A stretch of 64,000 nucleotides of DNA. It comes from Apostichopus japonicus. Taxonomy: Eukaryota > Echinodermata > Holothuroidea > Aspidochirotida > Stichopodidae. Of the stretch, positions 21,726 to 35,320 are shown piece after piece. The stretch lies in NCBI RefSeq assembly GCF_037975245.1, contig NC_092578.1, forward strand, positions 11,576,321-11,640,320, read 5' to 3'. Under the pieces are notes generated by a model. It searched no databases. It had not been told where the DNA came from and saw nothing but the letters and a program-made list of their open reading frames with translations. The first letter of the stretch is position 1; every line of letters starts with the position of its first letter. The translations under genes were made by a program, and so were the position numbers.

Positions 21726-24700
21726 GTTAAGTCGGTCCGACATTACCCGCTTGAGATATCTCGTTGACAAGATTTTGACCATTTGACCCCTGGTGACCCG
21801 TAATGACCTTTGACCTGCACCGAAAACAAAGGGTAAGTGGCACTTGAATGGGTACTCCGGCCAACCGATCTTAAGTCGGTCCGACATTACCCGCTTGAGA
21901 TATCTCGTTGACAAGATTTTGACCATTTGACCCCTGGTGACCCCTGGTGACCCCAAATGACCTTTGACCTTCACCGAAAACAAAGGGTAATTGGCACTTG
22001 AATGGGTACTCCGGCCAACCGATCTTAAGTCGGTCCGACATAACCCGCTTGAGATATCTCGTTGACAAGATTTTGACCATTTGACCCCTGGTGACCCCAA
22101 ATGACCTTTGACCAGCACCGAAAACAAAGGGTAAGTGGCACTTGAATGGGTACTCCGGCCAACCGATGTTAAGTCGGTCCGACATTACCCGCTTGAGATA
22201 TCTCGTTGACAAGATTTTGACCATTTGACCCCTGGTGACACCAAATGACCTTTGACCTGCACCGAAAACAAAGGGTAAGTGGCACTTGAATGGGTACTCC
22301 GGCCAACCGATCTTAAGTCGGTCCGACATTACCCGCCTGAGATAACTCGTTGACAAGATTTTGACCATTTGACCCCTGGTGACCCCAAATGACCTTTGAC
22401 CTGCACCGAAAACAAAGGGTAAGTGGCACTTGAATGGGTACTCCGGCCAACCGATCTTATGTCGGTCCGACATAACCCACTTGAGATATCTCGTTGACAA
22501 GATTTTGACCATTTGACCCATGGTGACCCCTGGTGACCTTTGACCTGCACCGAAAACAATTGGTAAGTGGCACTTGAATGGGTACTCCGGCCAACCGATC
22601 TTAAGTCGGTCCGACAAAACCCACTTGAGATATCTCGTTGACAAGATTTTGACCATTTGACCCCTGGTGACCCCAAATGACCTTTGACCTGCACCGAAAA
22701 CAAAGGGTAAGTGGCACTTGAGTGTGTACTCCGGCTCACCGATGTTAAGTCGATCCGATATTACCCACTTGAGATATCTCGTTGACAAGATTTTGACCAT
22801 TTGACCCCTGGTGACCCCAAATGACCTTTGACCAGTACCGAAAACAAAGGGTAAGTGGCACTTGAATGGGTACTCCGGCCAACCGATCTTATGTCGTTCC
22901 GACATTACCCACTTGAGATATCTCGTTGACAAGATTTTGACCATTTGACCCCTGGTGACCCTTGGTGACCCCAAATGACCTTTGACCTGCACCGAAAGCA
23001 AAGGGTAAGTGGCACTTGAATGGGTACTCCGGCCAACCGATGTTAAGTCGTTCCGACATTACCCACTTGAGATAACTCGTTGACAAGATTTTGACCATTT
23101 GACCCCTGGTGACCCCAAATGACCTTTGACCTGCACGGAAAACAAAGGGTACGTGGCACTTGAATGGGTACTCCGGCCAACCGATGTTAAGTCGTTCCGA
23201 CATTACCCACTTGAGATATCTCGTTGACAAGATTTTGACCATTTGACCCCTGGTGACCCCAAATGACCTGTGACCTGCACCGAAAACAAAGGGTAAGTGG
23301 CACTTGAATGGGTACTACGGCCAACCGATCTTAAGTCGGTCCGACATTACCCACTTGAGATATCTCGTTGACAAGATTTTGACCATTTGACCCCTGGTGA
23401 CCCCTGGTGACCCCTGGTGACCCCAAATGACCTTTGACCTTCACCGAAAACAAAGGGTAAGTGGCACTTGAATGGGTACTCCGGCCAACCGATCTTAAGT
23501 CGGTCCGACATAACCCACTTGAGATATCTCGTTGACAAGATTTTGACCATTTGACCCCTGGTGACCCCAAATGACCTTTGACCAGCACCGAAAACAAAGG
23601 GTAAGTGGTACTTGAATGGGTACTCCGGCCAACCGATGTTAAGTCGGTCCGACATTACCCGCTTGAGATATCTCGTTGACAAGATTTTGACCATTTGACC
23701 CCTGGTGACCCGTAATGACCTTTGACCTGCACCGAAAACAAAGGGTAAGTGGCACTTGAATGGGTACTCCGGCCAACCGATCTTAAGTCGGTCCGACATT
23801 ACCCGCTTGAGATATCTCGTTGACAAGATTTTGACCATTTGACCCCTGGTGACCCCTGGTGACCCCAAATGACCTTTGACCTTCACCGAAAACAAAGGGT
23901 AATTGGCACTTGAATGGGTACTCCGGCCAACCGATCTTAAGTCGGTCCGACATAACCCGCTTGAGATATCTCGTTGACAAGATTTTGACCATTTGACCCC
24001 TGGTGACCCCAAATGACCTTTGACCAGCACCGAAAACAAAGGGTAAGTGGCACTTGAATGGGTACTCCGGCCAACCGATGTTAAGTCGGTCCGACATTAC
24101 CCGCTTGAGATATCTCGTTGACAAGATTTTGACCATTTGACCCCTGGTGACACCAAATGACCTTTGACCTGCACCGAAAACAAAGGGTAAGTGGCACTTG
24201 ATTGGGTACTCCGGCCAACCGATCTTATGTCGGTCCGACACAACCCACTTGAGATATCTCGTTGACAAGATTTTGACCATTTGACCCCTGGTGACCCCAA
24301 ATGACCTTTGACCAGCACTGAATACAAAGGGTAAGTGGCACTTGAATGGGTACTACGGCCAACCGATCTTAAGTCGGTCCGACAATACCCACTTGAGATA
24401 TCTCGTTGACAAGATTTTGACCATTTGACCACTGGTGACCCCCGGTGACCCCAAATGACCTTTAACCTGCACCGAAAACAAAGGGTAAGTGGCACTTGAA
24501 TGGGTACTCCGGCCAACCGATCTTATGTCGGTCCGACATTACCCACTTGAGATATCTCGTTGACAAGATTTTGACCATTTGACCCCTGGTGACCCCAAAT
24601 GACCTTTGACCTGCACCGAAAACAAAGGGTAAGTGGCACTTGAATGGGTACTCCGGCAAACCGATCTTATGTCGGTCCGACATTACCCACTTGAGATATC

Positions 24701-26135
24701 TCGTTGACAAGATTTTGACCATTTGACCCATGGTGACCCCCGGTGACTCCAAATGACCTTTGACCTGCACCGAAAACAAAGGGTAAGTGGCACTTGAATG
24801 GGTACTCCGGCCAACCGATCTTAAGTCGGTCCGACATTACCCACTTGAGATATCTCGTTGACAAGATTTTGACCATTTGACCCCTGGTGACCCCAAATGA
24901 CCTTTGACCTGCACCGAAAACAAAGGGTAAGTGGCACTTGAATGGGTACTCCGGCCAACCGATCTTATGTCGGTCCGACATTACCCACTTGAGATATCTC
25001 GTTGACAAGATTTTGACCATTTGACCCCTGGTGACCCCAAATGACCTTTGACCTGCACCGAAAACAAAGGGTAAGTGGCACTTGAATGAGTACTCCGGCC
25101 AACCGATCTTATGTCGGTCCGACATAACCCGCTTGAGATATCTCGTTGACAAGATTTTGACCATTTGACCCCTGGTGACCCCCGGTGACCCCAAATGACC
25201 TTTGACCTGCACCGAAAACAAAGGGTAAGTGGCACTTGAATGGGTACTCCGGCCAACCGATCTTAAGTCGGTCCGACATTACCCACTTGAGATATCTCGT
25301 TGACAAGATTTTGACCATTTGACCCCTGGTGACCCCAAATGACCTTTGACCTGCACCGAAAACAAAGGGTAAGTGGCACTTGAATGGGTACTCCGGCCAA
25401 CCGATCTTATGTCGGTCCGACATTACCCGCTTGAGATATCTCGTTGACAAGATTTTGACCATTTGACCCCTGGTGACCCCAAATGACCTTTGACCTGCAC
25501 CGAAAACAAAGGGTAAGTGGCACTTGAATGGGTACTCCGGCCAACCGATCTTAAGTCGGTCCGACATTACCCGCTTGAGATATCTCGTTGACAAGATTTT
25601 GACCATTTGACCCCTGGTGACCCCTAATGACCTTTGACCTGCACCGAAAACAAAGGGTAAGTGGCACTTGAATGAGTACTCCGGCCAACCGATCTTATGT
25701 CGGTCCGACATAACCCGCTTGAGATATCTCGTTGACAAGATTTTGACCATTTGACCCCTGGTGACCCCCGGTGACCCCAAATGACCTTTGACCTGCACCG
25801 AAAACAAAGGGTAAGTGGCACTTGAATGGGTACTCCGGCCAACCGATCTTAAGTCGGTCCGACATTACCCACTTGAGATATCTCGTTGACAAGATTTTGA
25901 CCATTTGACCCCTGGTGACCCCAAATGACCTTTGACCTGCACCGAAAACAAAGGGTAAGTGGCACTTGAATGGGTACTCCGGCCAACCGATCTTATGTCG
26001 GTCCGACATTACCCGCTTGAGATATCTCGTTGACAAGATTTTGACCATTTGACCCCTGGTGACCCCAAATGACCTTTGACCTGCACCGAAAACAAAGGGT
26101 AAGTGGCACTTGAATGGGTACTCCGGCCAACCGAT
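21726..26135. repeat. Higher-order repeat C, copy 2 (4410 bp)
   Basis: Second copy of the 4410 bp unit with the same monomer order as copy 1. The match ends at 26136, where CCGATC replaces the CCGATG found at 21726. The array then switches to the block that also begins near 13.55 kb. Confidence 0.92.
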
Positions 26136-29100
26136 CTTAAGTCGGTCCGACATTACCCGCTTGAGATATCTCGTTGACAAGATTTTGACCATTTGACCCC
26201 TGGTGACCCCTGGTGACCCCTGGTGACCCCAAATGACCTTTGACCTTCACCGAAAACAAAGGGTAATTGGCACTTGAATGGGTACTCCGGCCAACCGATC
26301 TTAAGTCGGTCCGACATAACCCGCTTGAGATATCTCGTTGACAAGATTTTGACCATTTGACCCCTGGTGACCCCAAATGACCTTTGACCAGCACCGAAAA
26401 CAAAGGGTAAGTGGTACTTGAATGGGTACTCCGGCCAACCGATGTTAAGTCGGTCCGACATTACCCGCTTGAGATATCTCGTTGACAAGATTTTGACCAT
26501 TTGACCCCTGGTGACACCAAATGACCTTTGACCTGCACCGAAAACAAAGGGTAAGTGGCACTTGAATGGGTACTCCGGCCAACCGATCTTAAGTCGGTCC
26601 GACAAAACCCACTTGAGATATCTCGTTGACAAGATTTTGACCATTTGACCCCTGGTGACCCCAAATGACCTTTGACCTGCACCGAAAACAAAGGGTAAGT
26701 GGCACTTGAGTGTGTACTCCGGCTCACCGATGTTAAGTCGATCCGATATTACCCACTTGAGATATCTCGTTGACAAGATTTTGACCATTTGACCCCTGGT
26801 GACCCCAAATGACCTTTGACCAGCACCGAAAACAAAGGGTAAGTGGCACTTGAATGGGTACTCCGGCCAACCGATCTTATGTCGTTCCGACATTACCCAC
26901 TTGAGATATCTCGTTGACAAGATTTTGACCATTTGACCCCTGGTGACCCTTGGTGACCCCAAATGACCTTTGACCTGCACCGAAAGCAAAGGGTAAGTGG
27001 CACTTGAATGGGTACTCCGGCCAACCGATCTGATGTCGGTCTGACATTACCCACTTGAGATAACTCGTTGACAAGATTTTGACCATTTGACCCCTGGTGA
27101 CCCCAAATGACCTGTGACCTGCACCGAAAACAAAGGGTAAGTGGCACTTGAATGGGTACTACGGCCAACCGATCTTAAGTCGGTCCGACATTACCCACTT
27201 GAGATATCTCGTTGACAGGATTTTGACCATTTGACCCCTGGTGACCCCTGGTGACCCCAAATGACCTTTGACCTGCACCGAAAACAAAGGGTAAGTGGCA
27301 CTTGAATGGGTACTCCGGCCAACCGATGTTAAGTCGGTCCGACATTACCCACTTGAGATATCTCGTTGACAAGATTTTGACCATTTGACCCCTGGTGACC
27401 CCAAATGACCTTTGACCTGCACCGAAAACAAAGGGTAAGTGGCACTTGAATGGGTACTCCGGCCAACGGATCTTAAGTCGGTCCGACATTACCCACTTGA
27501 GATAACTCGTTGACAAGATTTTGACCATTTGACCCCTGGTGACCCCAAATGACCTTTGACCTGCATCGAAAACAAAGGGTAAGTGGCACTTGATTGGGTA
27601 CTCCGGCCAACCGATCTTATGTCGGTCCGACACAACCCACTTGAGATATCTCGTTGACAAGATTTTGACCATTTGACCCCTGGTGACCCCTGGTGACCCC
27701 AAATGACCTTTGACCTGCACCGAAAACAAAGGGTAAGTGGCACTTGAATGGGTACTCCGGCCAACCGATCTTAAGTCGGTCCGACATTACCCACTTGAGA
27801 TATCTCGTTGACAAGATTTTGACCATTTGACCCCTGGTGACCCCAAATGACCTTTGACCAGCACCGAAAACAAAGGGTAAGTGGCACTTGAATGGGTACT
27901 ACGGCCAACCGATGTTAAGTCGGTCCGACATAACCCACTTGAGATATCTCGTTGACAAGATTTTGACCATTTGACCCCTGGTGACCCCAAATGACCTTTG
28001 ACCAGCACTGAATACAAAGGGTAAGTGGCACTTGAATGGGTACTACGGCCAACCGATCTTAAGTCGGTCCGACAATACCCACTTGAGATATCTCGTTGAC
28101 AAGATTTTGACCATTTCACCACTGGTGACCCCCGGTGACCCCAAATGACCTTTAACCTGCACCGAAAACAAAGGGTAAGTGGCACTTGAATGGGTACTCC
28201 GGCCAACCGATCTTAAGTCGGTCCGACATTACCCACTTGAGATATCTCGTTGACAAGATTTTGACCATTTGACCCCTGATGACCCCAAATGACCTTTGAC
28301 CTGCACCGAAAACAAAGGGTAAGTGGCACTTGAATGGGTACTACGGCCAACCGATCTTATGTCGGTCCGACATTACCCACTTGAGATATCTCGTTGACAA
28401 GATTTTGACCATTTGACCCCTGCTGACCCCAAATGACCTTTGACCTGCACCGAAAACAAAGGGTAAGTGGCACTTGAATGGGTACTCCGGCAAACCGATC
28501 TTATGTCGGTCCGACATAACCCACTTGAGATATCTCGTTGACAAGATTTTGACCATTTCACCCATGGTGACCCCCGGTGACTCCAAATGACCTTTGACCT
28601 GCACCGAAAACAAAGGGTAAGTGGCACTTGAATGGGTACTCCGGCCAACCGATCTTAAGTCGGTCCGACATTACCCACTTGAGATATCTCGTTGACAAGA
28701 TTTTGACCATTTGACCCCTGGTGACCCCAAATGACCTTTGACCTGCACCGAAAACAAAGGGTAAGTGGCACTTGAATGGGTACTCCGGCCAACCGATCTT
28801 ATGTCGGTCCGACATTACCCACTTGAGATATCTCGTTGACAAGATTTTGACCATTTGACCCCTGGTGACCCCAAATGACCTTTGACCTGCACCGAAAACA
28901 AAGGGTAAGTGGCACTTGAATGAGTACTCCGGCCAACCGATCTTATGTCGGTCCGACATAACCCGCTTGAGATATCTCGTTGACAAGATTTTGACCATTT
29001 GACCCCTGGTGACCCCCGGTGACCCCAAATGACCTTTGACCTGCACCGAAAACAAAGGGTAAGTGGCACTTGAATGGGTACTCCGGCCAACCGATCTTAA

Positions 29101-32100
29101 GTCGGTCCGACATTACCCACTTGAGATATCTCGTTGACAAGATTTTGACCATTTGACCCCTGGTGACCCCTAATGACCTTTGACCTGCACCGAAAACAAA
29201 GGGTAAGTGGCACTTGAATGGGTACTCCGGCCAACCGATCTTATGTCGGTCCGACATTACCCACTTGAGATATCTCGTTGACAAGATTTTGACCATTTGA
29301 CCCCTGGTGACCCCTAATGACCTTTGACCTGCACCGAAAACAAAGGGTAAGTGGCACTTGAATGGGTACTCCGGCCAACCGATCTTAAGTCGGTCCGACA
29401 TTACCCGCTTGAGATATCTCGTTGACAAGATTTTGACCATTTGACCCCTGGTGACCCCTGGTGACCCCTGGTGACCCCAAATGACCTTTGACCTTCACCG
29501 AAAACAAAGGGTAAGTGGCACTTGAATGGGTACTCCGGCCAACCGATCTTAAGTCGGTCCGACATAACCCACTTGAGATATCTCGTTGACAAGATTTTGA
29601 CCATTTGACCCCTGGTGACCCCAAATGACCTTTGACCAGCACCGAAAACAAAGGGTAAGTGGTACTTGAATGGGTACTCCGGCCAACCGATGTTAAGTCG
29701 GTCCGACATTACCCGCTTGAGATATCTCGTTGACAAGATTTTGACCATTTGACCCCTGGTGACCCGTAATGACCTTTGACCTGCACCGAAAACAAAGGGT
29801 AAGTGGCACTTGAATGGGTACTCCGGCCAACCGATCTTAAGTCGGTCCGACATTACCCGCTTGAGATATCTCGTTGACAAGATTTTGACCATTTGACCCC
29901 TGGTGACCCCTGGTGACCCCAAATGACCTTTGACCTTCACCGAAAACAAAGGGTAATTGGCACTTGAATGGGTACTCCGGCCAACCGATCTTAAGTCGGT
30001 CCGACATAACCCGCTTGAGATATCTCGTTGACAAGATTTTGACCATTTGACCCCTGGTGACCCCAAATGACCTTTGACCAGCACCGAAAACAAAGGGTAA
30101 GTGGCACTTGAATGGGTACTCCGGCCAACCGATGTTAAGTCGGTCCGACATTACCCGCTTGAGATATCTCGTTGACAAGATTTTGACCATTTGACCCCTG
30201 GTGACACCAAATGACCTTTGACCTGCACCGAAAACAAAGGGTAAGTGGCACTTGAATGGGTACTCCGGCCAACCGATCTTAAGTCGGTCCGACATTACCC
30301 GCCTGAGATAACTCGTTGACAAGATTTTGACCATTTGACCCCTGGTGACCCCAAATGACCTTTGACCTGCACCGAAAACAAAGGGTAAGTGGCACTTGAA
30401 TGGGTACTCCGGCCAACCGATCTTATGTCGGTCCGACATAACCCACTTGAGATATCTCGTTGACAAGATTTTGACCATTTGACCCATGGTGACCCCTGGT
30501 GACCTTTGACCTGCACCGAAAACAATTGGTAAGTGGCACTTGAATGGGTACTCCGGCCAACCGATCTTAAGTCGGTCCGACAAAACCCACTTGAGATATC
30601 TCGTTGACAAGATTTTGACCATTTGACCCCTGGTGACCCCAAATGACCTTTGACCTGCACCGAAAACAAAGGGTAAGTGGCACTTGAGTGTGTACTCCGG
30701 CTCACCGATGTTAAGTCGATCCGATATTACCCACTTGAGATATCTCGTTGACAAGATTTTGACCATTTGACCCCTGGTGACCCCAAATGACCTTTGACCA
30801 GTACCGAAAACAAAGGGTAAGTGGCACTTGAATGGGTACTCCGGCCAACCGATCTTATGTCGTTCCGACATTACCCACTTGAGATATCTCGTTGACAAGA
30901 TTTTGACCATTTGACCCCTGGTGACCCTTGGTGACCCCAAATGACCTTTGACCTGCACCGAAAGCAAAGGGTAAGTGGCACTTGAATGGGTACTCCGGCC
31001 AACCGATGTTAAGTCGTTCCGACATTACCCACTTGAGATAACTCGTTGACAAGATTTTGACCATTTGACCCCTGGTGACCCCAAATGACCTTTGACCTGC
31101 ACGGAAAACAAAGGGTACGTGGCACTTGAATGGGTACTCCGGCCAACCGATGTTAAGTCGTTCCGACATTACCCACTTGAGATATCTCGTTGACAAGATT
31201 TTGACCATTTGACCCCTGGTGACCCCAAATGACCTGTGACCTGCACCGAAAACAAAGGGTAAGTGGCACTTGAATGGGTACTACGGCCAACCGATCTTAA
31301 GTCGGTCCGACATTACCCACTTGAGATATCTCGTTGACAAGATTTTGACCATTTGACCCCTGGTGACCCCTGGTGACCCCTGGTGACCCCAAATGACCTT
31401 TGACCTTCACCGAAAACAAAGGGTAAGTGGCACTTGAATGGGTACTCCGGCCAACCGATCTTAAGTCGGTCCGACATAACCCACTTGAGATATCTCGTTG
31501 ACAAGATTTTGACCATTTGACCCCTGGTGACCCCAAATGACCTTTGACCAGCACCGAAAACAAAGGGTAAGTGGTACTTGAATGGGTACTCCGGCCAACC
31601 GATGTTAAGTCGGTCCGACATTACCCGCTTGAGATATCTCGTTGACAAGATTTTGACCATTTGACCCCTGGTGACCCGTAATGACCTTTGACCTGCACCG
31701 AAAACAAAGGGTAAGTGGCACTTGAATGGGTACTCCGGCCAACCGATCTTAAGTCGGTCCGACATTACCCGCTTGAGATATCTCGTTGACAAGATTTTGA
31801 CCATTTGACCCCTGGTGACCCCTGGTGACCCCAAATGACCTTTGACCTTCACCGAAAACAAAGGGTAATTGGCACTTGAATGGGTACTCCGGCCAACCGA
31901 TCTTAAGTCGGTCCGACATAACCCGCTTGAGATATCTCGTTGACAAGATTTTGACCATTTGACCCCTGGTGACCCCAAATGACCTTTGACCAGCACCGAA
32001 AACAAAGGGTAAGTGGCACTTGAATGGGTACTCCGGCCAACCGATGTTAAGTCGGTCCGACATTACCCGCTTGAGATATCTCGTTGACAAGATTTTGACC

Positions 32101-32167
32101 ATTTGACCCCTGGTGACACCAAATGACCTTTGACCTGCACCGAAAACAAAGGGTAAGTGGCACTTGA
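26068..32167. repeat. Segmental duplication, copy 2 (6.1 kb)
   Basis: Counterpart of 13547-19791. It lacks the extra monomer and the single-base insertion of copy 1. After 32168 it continues with GAATGGG, where the first copy joins a block also found near 11.39 kb. This makes 19792 a junction between two older blocks. Confidence 0.88.
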
Positions 32168-32433
32168 ATGGGTACTCCGGCCAACCGATCTTAAGTCGGT
32201 CCGACATTACCCGCCTGAGATAACTCGTTGACAAGATTTTGACCATTTGACCCCTGGTGACCCCAAATGACCTTTGACCTGCACCGAAAACAAAGGGTAA
32301 GTGGCACTTGAATGGGTACTCCGGCCAACCGATCTTATGTCGGTCCGACATAACCCACTTGAGATATCTCGTTGACAAGATTTTGACCATTTGACCCATG
32401 GTGACCCCTGGTGACCTTTGACCTGCACCGAAA

Positions 32434-32577
32434 ACAATTGGTAAGTGGCACTTGAGTGTGTACTCCGGCTCACCGATGTTAAGTCGATCCGATATTACCC
32501 ACTTGAGATATCTCGTTGACAAGATTTTGACCATTTGACCCCTGGTGACCCCAAATGACCTTTGACCAGTACCGAAA
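32434..32577. repeat. Chimeric monomer at an unequal-crossover junction
   Basis: The left end reads ACAATTGGTAAGTGG, typical of the ACAATTGGT subtype. The rest is the index subtype (GAGTGTGTAC, GGCTCACC). In the related blocks (for example 30522-30809) these two subtypes are successive separate monomers, with the index copy starting ACAAAGGG. One 144 bp monomer is therefore missing here, with the breakpoint in the shared GGTAAGTGGCACTTGA. The same chimera is at 41665-41808. Confidence 0.88.
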
Positions 32578-35320
32578 ACAAAGGGTAAGTGGCACTTGAA
32601 TGGGTACTCCGGCCAACCGATCTTATGTCGTTCCGACATTACCCACTTGAGATATCTCGTTGACAAGATTTTGACCATTTGACCCCTGGTGACCCTTGGT
32701 GACCCCAAATGACCTTTGACCTGCACCGAAAGCAAAGGGTAAGTGGCACTTGAATGGGTACTCCGGCCAACCGATGTTAAGTCGTTCCGACATTACCCAC
32801 TTGAGATAACTCGTTGACAAGATTTTGACCATTTGACCCCTGGTGACCCCAAATGACCTTTGACCTGCACGGAAAACAAAGGGTACGTGGCACTTGAATG
32901 GGTACTCCGGCCAACCGATGTTAAGTCGTTCCGACATTACCCACTTGAGATATCTCGTTGACAAGATTTTGACCATTTGACCCCTGGTGACCCCAAATGA
33001 CCTGTGACCTGCACCGAAAACAAAGGGTAAGTGGCACTTGAATGGGTACTACGGCCAACCGATCTTAAGTCGGTCCGACATTACCCACTTGAGATATCTC
33101 GTTGACAAGATTTTGACCATTTGACCCCTGGTGACCCCAAATGACCTGTGACCTGCACCGAAAACAAAGGGTAAGTGGCACTTGAATGGGTACTACGGCC
33201 AACCGATCTTAAGTCGGTCCGACATTACCCACTTGAGATATCTCGTTGACAGGATTTTGACCATTTGACCCCTGGTGACCCATGGTGACCCCAAATGACC
33301 TTTGACCTGCACCGAAAACAAAGGGTAAGTGGCACTTGAATGGGTACTCCGGCCAACCGATCTTAAGTCGGTCCGACATTACCCACTTGAGATATCTCGT
33401 TGACAAGATTTTGACCATTTGACCGCTGGTGACCCCAAATGACCTGTGACCTGCACCGAAAACAAAGGGTAAGTGGCACTTGAATGGGTACTCCGGCCAA
33501 CCAATCTTAAGTCGGTCCGACATTACCCACTTGAGATAACTCGTTGACAAGATTTTGATCATTTGACCCCTGGTGACCCCAAATGACCTTTAACCTTCAC
33601 CGAAAACAAAGGGTAAGTGGCACTTGAATGGGTACTCCGGCCAACCGATCTTAAGTCGGTCCGACATAACCCACTTGAGATATCTCGTTGACAAGATTTT
33701 GACCATTTGACCCCTGGTGACCCCAAATGACCTTTGACCAGCACCGAAAACAAAGGGTAAGTGGTACTTGAATGGGTACTCCGGCCAACCGATGTTAAGT
33801 CGGTCCGACATTACCCGCTTGAGATATCTCGTTGACAAGATTTTGACCATTTGACCCCTGGTGACCCGTAATGACCTTTGACCTGCACCGAAAACAAAGG
33901 GTAAGTGGCACTTGAATGGGTACTCCGGCCAACCGATCTTAAGTCGGTCCGACATTACCCGCTTGAGATATCTCGTTGACAAGATTTTGACCATTTGACC
34001 CCTGGTGACCCCTGGTGACCCCAAATGACCTTTGACCTTCACCGAAAACAAAGGGTAATTGGCACTTGAATGGGTACTCCGGCCAACCGATCTTAAGTCG
34101 GTCCGACATAACCCGCTTGAGATATCTCGTTGACAAGATTTTGACCATTTGACCCCTGGTGACCCCAAATGACCTTTGACCAGCACCGAAAACAAAGGGT
34201 AAGTGGCACTTGAATGGGTACTCCGGCCAACCGATGTTAAGTCGGTCCGACATTACCCGCTTGAGATATCTCGTTGACAAGATTTTGACCATTTGACCCC
34301 TGGTGACACCAAATGACCTTTGACCTGCACCGAAAACAAAGGGTAAGTGGCACTTGAATGGGTACTCCGGCCAACCGATCTTAAGTCGGTCCGACATTAC
34401 CCGCCTGAGATAACTCGTTGACAAGATTTTGACCATTTGACCCCTGGTGACCCCAAATGACCTTTGACCTGCACCGAAAACAATTGGTAAGTGGCACTTG
34501 AATGGGTACTCCGGCCAACCGATCTTATGTCGGTCCGACATAACCCACTTGAGATATCTCGTTGACAAGATTTTGACCATTTGACCCATGGTGACCCCTG
34601 GTGACCTTTGACCTGCACCGAAAACAATTGGTAAGTGGCACTTGAATGGGTACTCCGGCCAACCGATCTTAAGTCGGTCCGACATAACCCACTTGAGATA
34701 TCTCGTTGACAAGATTTTGACCATTTGACCCCTGGTGACCCCAAATGACCTTTGACCTGCACCGAAAACAAAGGGTAAGTGGCACTTGAGTGTGTACTCC
34801 GGCTCACCGATGTTAAGTCGATCCGATATTACCCACTTGAGATATCTCGTTGACAAGATTTTGACCATTTGACCCCTGGTGACCCCAAATGACCTTTGAC
34901 CTGCACCGAAAACAAAGGGTAAGTGGCACTTGAATGGGTACTCCGGCCAACCGATCTTATGTCGTTCCGACATTACCCACTTGAGATATCTCGTTGACAA
35001 GATTTTGACCATTTGACCCCTGGTGACCCTTGGTGACCCCAAATGACCTTTGACCTGCACCGAAAGCAAAGGGTAAGTGGCACTTGAATGGGTACTCCGG
35101 CCAACCGATGTTAAGTCGTTCCGACATTACCCACTTGAGATAACTCGTTGACAAGATTTTGACCATTTGACCCCTGGTGACCCCAAATGACCTTTGACCT
35201 GCACCGAAAACAAAGGGTACGTGGCACTTGAATGGGTACTCCGGCCAACCGATGTTAAGTCGTTCCGACATTACCCACTTGAGATATCTCGTTGACAAGA
35301 TTTTGACCATTTGACCCCTG

